Origin: Mycolicibacterium diernhoferi
GTDB taxonomy: Bacteria > Actinomycetota > Actinomycetes > Mycobacteriales > Mycobacteriaceae
Assembly (NCBI RefSeq): GCF_019456655.1
Contig: NZ_CP080332.1
Location: 2,418,001 to 2,482,000, forward strand
DNA length: 64,000 bases
Direction: 5' to 3'
Position numbers and translations under genes: made by a program
Notes under the pieces: generated by a model
What the model was told of the DNA's origin: nothing
Databases searched by the model: none
What the model saw: the letters and a program-made list of their open reading frames with translations, nothing else
In this document: positions 62,293 through 64,000 of the stretch, in pieces
Numbering within the stretch: position 1 is the stretch's first letter
How the letters are laid out: each line of letters begins with the position of its first letter

Positions 62293-62329
62293 AACCTGGC
62301 CCTGTGAGCGGGCTCACCAGATCAGGTTT
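62292..62329 (+). terminator. large hairpin after ispG
   Basis: Nested inverted repeats: AAACCTG (62292-62298) with CAGGTTT (62323-62329), and within them GTGAGC-GG-GCTCAC (62304-62317). It starts at the ispG stop and lies 18 nt before the GNAT gene. It may terminate the isoprenoid operon or attenuate read-through. Confidence 0.65.
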
Positions 62330-62346
62330 GCCAGAAAGAGTCCCGA

Positions 62347-63201
62347 ATGTCGGCTCCACCACTGTCACGTGTCACCGGCGACCGACAGGTCTCGGTGGTC
62401 CGTGACCTCGGTCAGGTGCGGGCCGTCCTGGAAGCGGATGCGGTCGCGTCCTGCATGGTGGCCTGCCGGGTGCTGGAGTTCGGGGTCGACCCGAGCGCCA
62501 TCGGCGGCGAGTTGTGGACACGGGGGACACCGGCGGACTCGCTGTGTTACGCCGGGGCCAATCTGATCCCCTTGCGCGGCACCGACGCCGACCTGATGGC
62601 GTTCGCCGACAAGGCGCTGCGCGCGCCGCGGCGGTGTTCCTCCCTGGTCGGCCGCGCCGAACTGGTGTTGCCGCTGTGGCAGCGGCTGGAATCGGGTTGG
62701 GGTGTGGCCCGTGACGTGCGGGCCGATCAGCCGTTGATGGCGTTGCACGCCCCCTCGCTCTGTACGGCCGACCCCGCGGTCCGGCCGGTGCGGATGGAGG
62801 AGCTCGACGCCTACCTGGTGGCGGCGATCGACATGTTCATCGGCGAGGTGGGCATCGACCCCCGGCTCGGCGACGGCGGCCGCAGCTACCGGCGCCGGGT
62901 GGCCGGTCTGATCGCGGCGGGCCGGGCGTGGGCGCGGTTCGAGCGCGGCGAGGTGGTCTTCAAGGCCGAGGTCGGATCGCAGTCGCCGACGGTCGGCCAG
63001 ATCCAGGGCGTGTGGGTGCACCCGGCCTGGCGGGGCCGCGGCCTCGGGGCGGCCGGCACCGCCACGGTGTCGAATGCCGTGCTGCGCGGGGGCCGTATCG
63101 CCAGCCTCTATGTCAACGGATTCAACGAGGTGGCCCGCGCCACCTACACGAAGATCGGCTTCACCCAGGTGGGCACGTTTGCCACCGTCCTGTTGGACTG
63201 A
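62347..63201 (+). CDS. GNAT-family N-acetyltransferase
   Basis: A protein of 284 aa. The C-terminal GNAT domain shows the acetyl-CoA motif A region VWVHPAWRGRGLGAAGT, followed by ASLYVNGFNEVARATYTKIGF. An N-terminal ~130-residue domain precedes it, as in the mycobacterial orthologue Rv2867c. The acceptor substrate is unknown. Position after ispG is conserved. Confidence 0.9.
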   Translation: MSAPPLSRVTGDRQVSVVRDLGQVRAVLEADAVASCMVACRVLEFGVDPSAIGGELWTRGTPADSLCYAGANLIPLRGTDADLMAFADKALRAPRRCSSLVGRAELVLPLWQRLESGWGVARDVRADQPLMALHAPSLCTADPAVRPVRMEELDAYLVAAIDMFIGEVGIDPRLGDGGRSYRRRVAGLIAAGRAWARFERGEVVFKAEVGSQSPTVGQIQGVWVHPAWRGRGLGAAGTATVSNAVLRGGRIASLYVNGFNEVARATYTKIGFTQVGTFATVLLD

Positions 63202-63287
63202 GCCACTTCGCCATCTCGGCGGGATCACGGTTGCGTCTCGGTGCGCCTCCGACGCAACCCGCCGTCACACTCTTAACATCAGCCACA

Positions 63288-64000
63288 ATGACATCGCTGG
63301 CATCGTTAACCTCAACAGCATCACGGACGTCGCGCACGCTGAGCGCGGCCGCGGTCTTCGCTGTCGTCGTGACCGTCGGTTCCCTCACCGCCTGTACCCC
63401 CAAGCCGGACGGGCCCGAACCCGTTGCCGCGCAGTTCTTCGAAGCGCTGGTGGACGGCGACACCGCCGCCGCCGCGCAGCTGTCCGACAAACCGGCCGAG
63501 GCGCAGGCGGCGCTCAACGAGGCCTGGGCCGGACTGCAGGCCGAACGGCTGGACACCCAGATCACCGGCTCCAAGTACACGCTGGACACCGGCACCGTGA
63601 AGTTCCGCTACACCTGGCACCTCCCGAAGGCCCGCACCTGGGCGTATGACGGCGAGCTGAACATGGTGCGCAACGAAGGCCAGTGGCAGGTGCGCTGGAG
63701 TGCCACCGGACTGCACCCGGGCCTGGGCACGAACCAGACCCTGGCCCTGCGCGCCGATCCGCCGGGGCGGGCCTCGGTCAACGAGCGCGGTGGCAGCAAT
63801 GTGCTGGTGCCCGGCTACCGGTACCACTTCGCGCTGGACGCCAAGGCCGCCGGCGCGGAGCTGATGCCGACGGCGCGCGCGGTCGTCGACGCGCTGCGGC
63901 CCTTCGACGACACCCTCGATCCCCAGCGCCTGGCCGAGGAAACCAGCTCGCGGACCGGGCCGCGGAGCCTGATCACCCTGCGTAAGTCCGACTACGACAA
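63288..64000 (+). CDS. penicillin-binding lipoprotein (MecA-N domain), 5' part
   Basis: The ATG at 63288 opens a frame that runs to the window end (237 codons, no stop). The signal peptide ends in lipobox LTAC. The next ~120 residues are the NTF2-like MecA-N domain (EPVAAQFFEALVDGD, WAGLQAERLDTQITG, GQWQVRWSATGLHPGLG), then SVNERGGSNVLVPGYRYH toward the transpeptidase dimerisation region. It matches the penicillin-binding lipoprotein Rv2864c in M. tuberculosis. The transpeptidase domain lies outside the window. Confidence 0.9.
   Translation, partial: MTSLASLTSTASRTSRTLSAAAVFAVVVTVGSLTACTPKPDGPEPVAAQFFEALVDGDTAAAAQLSDKPAEAQAALNEAWAGLQAERLDTQITGSKYTLDTGTVKFRYTWHLPKARTWAYDGELNMVRNEGQWQVRWSATGLHPGLGTNQTLALRADPPGRASVNERGGSNVLVPGYRYHFALDAKAAGAELMPTARAVVDALRPFDDTLDPQRLAEETSSRTGPRSLITLRKSDYD

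Noticed and set aside
1..64000. tRNA or rRNA genes, CRISPR arrays, insertion sequences and prophage
   Set aside because: No transposase, terminal inverted repeats, spaced identical repeats, rRNA or tRNA cloverleaf-like sequence was seen by eye; a covariance search would be needed to exclude small RNAs.

Overview
The window is a high-GC actinobacterial chromosome segment that reads as a non-tuberculous Mycobacterium (Mycolicibacterium-type). The left and right arms keep the gene order of the M. tuberculosis Rv2898c-Rv2864c segment. On the left are a YraN-like end, comM/Mg-chelatase, dprA, viuB, xerC, an M23 peptidase, rpsB-tsf, an amidase, pyrH-frr-cdsA and rlmN. On the right are DUF2631, MPT70/MPT83-like fasciclins, dxr-rip1-ispG, a GNAT protein and a penicillin-binding lipoprotein. 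A mycobacterial SOS box and a SigK-type promoter support this placement. No rRNA, tRNA, CRISPR array or insertion sequence was seen.

Layout. 1-9824: competence/recombination genes, a siderophore-interacting protein, a lactate-monooxygenase-like flavoenzyme, xerC, an alpha/beta hydrolase, a three-gene metal (probably Mn) ABC importer with a palindromic operator, and an M23 peptidase. 9825-14788: rpsB-tsf with leader and terminator, an amidase and a lipoprotein hydrolase. 14959-20929: one operon of a FtsX-type ABC exporter, an APC permease and a copper amine oxidase, which looks like an amine uptake and oxidation module. 21103-25275: pyrH, frr, cdsA, an SDR and rlmN.

25280-53753 is a 28-kb accessory catabolic island. 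It holds two P450s, a long Baeyer-Villiger monooxygenase, an aldehyde dehydrogenase, SnoaL/NTF2-like proteins, a hydantoinase/acetone-carboxylase-like pair with a fused gamma-type zinc domain, a CoA-transferase, an APH-fold kinase, a GH3 glycosidase, a thioesterase, SMP-30, an alcohol dehydrogenase, an HpcH-type aldolase, an SDR, an esterase, SRPBCC and DUF427 proteins, four TetR regulators, and an MFS/MarR pair. An SOS-controlled 13E12 (DUF222/HNH) gene sits inside it.

The main observation is a recurring intergenic element, CTTTACA-N14-TGTCA. It occurs with identical spacing at four places in the island, and a fifth place has a perfect TTACA-N14-TGTAA version. Each copy lies in front of a minus-strand gene. 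At four of the five, a -10-like TAAAG/TAAGCT ends 6-8 nt before the start codon, as expected of leaderless mycobacterial promoters. Two TetR paralogues with near-identical DNA-reading helices are encoded in the island. I propose that separate modules (ALDH-SnoaL, APH/CoA-transferase, TetR-GH3/P450, SMP-30-thioesterase/P450-ADH-aldolase-SDR-esterase, DUF427-SRPBCC) form one TetR-controlled regulon for an unknown, probably ketonic or cyclic, substrate. The enzyme content supports a catabolic role; the substrate is inference.

54443-64000 returns to conserved mycobacterial genes, with an APC transporter and a luciferase-like (LLM) oxidoreductase before the fasciclin pair.
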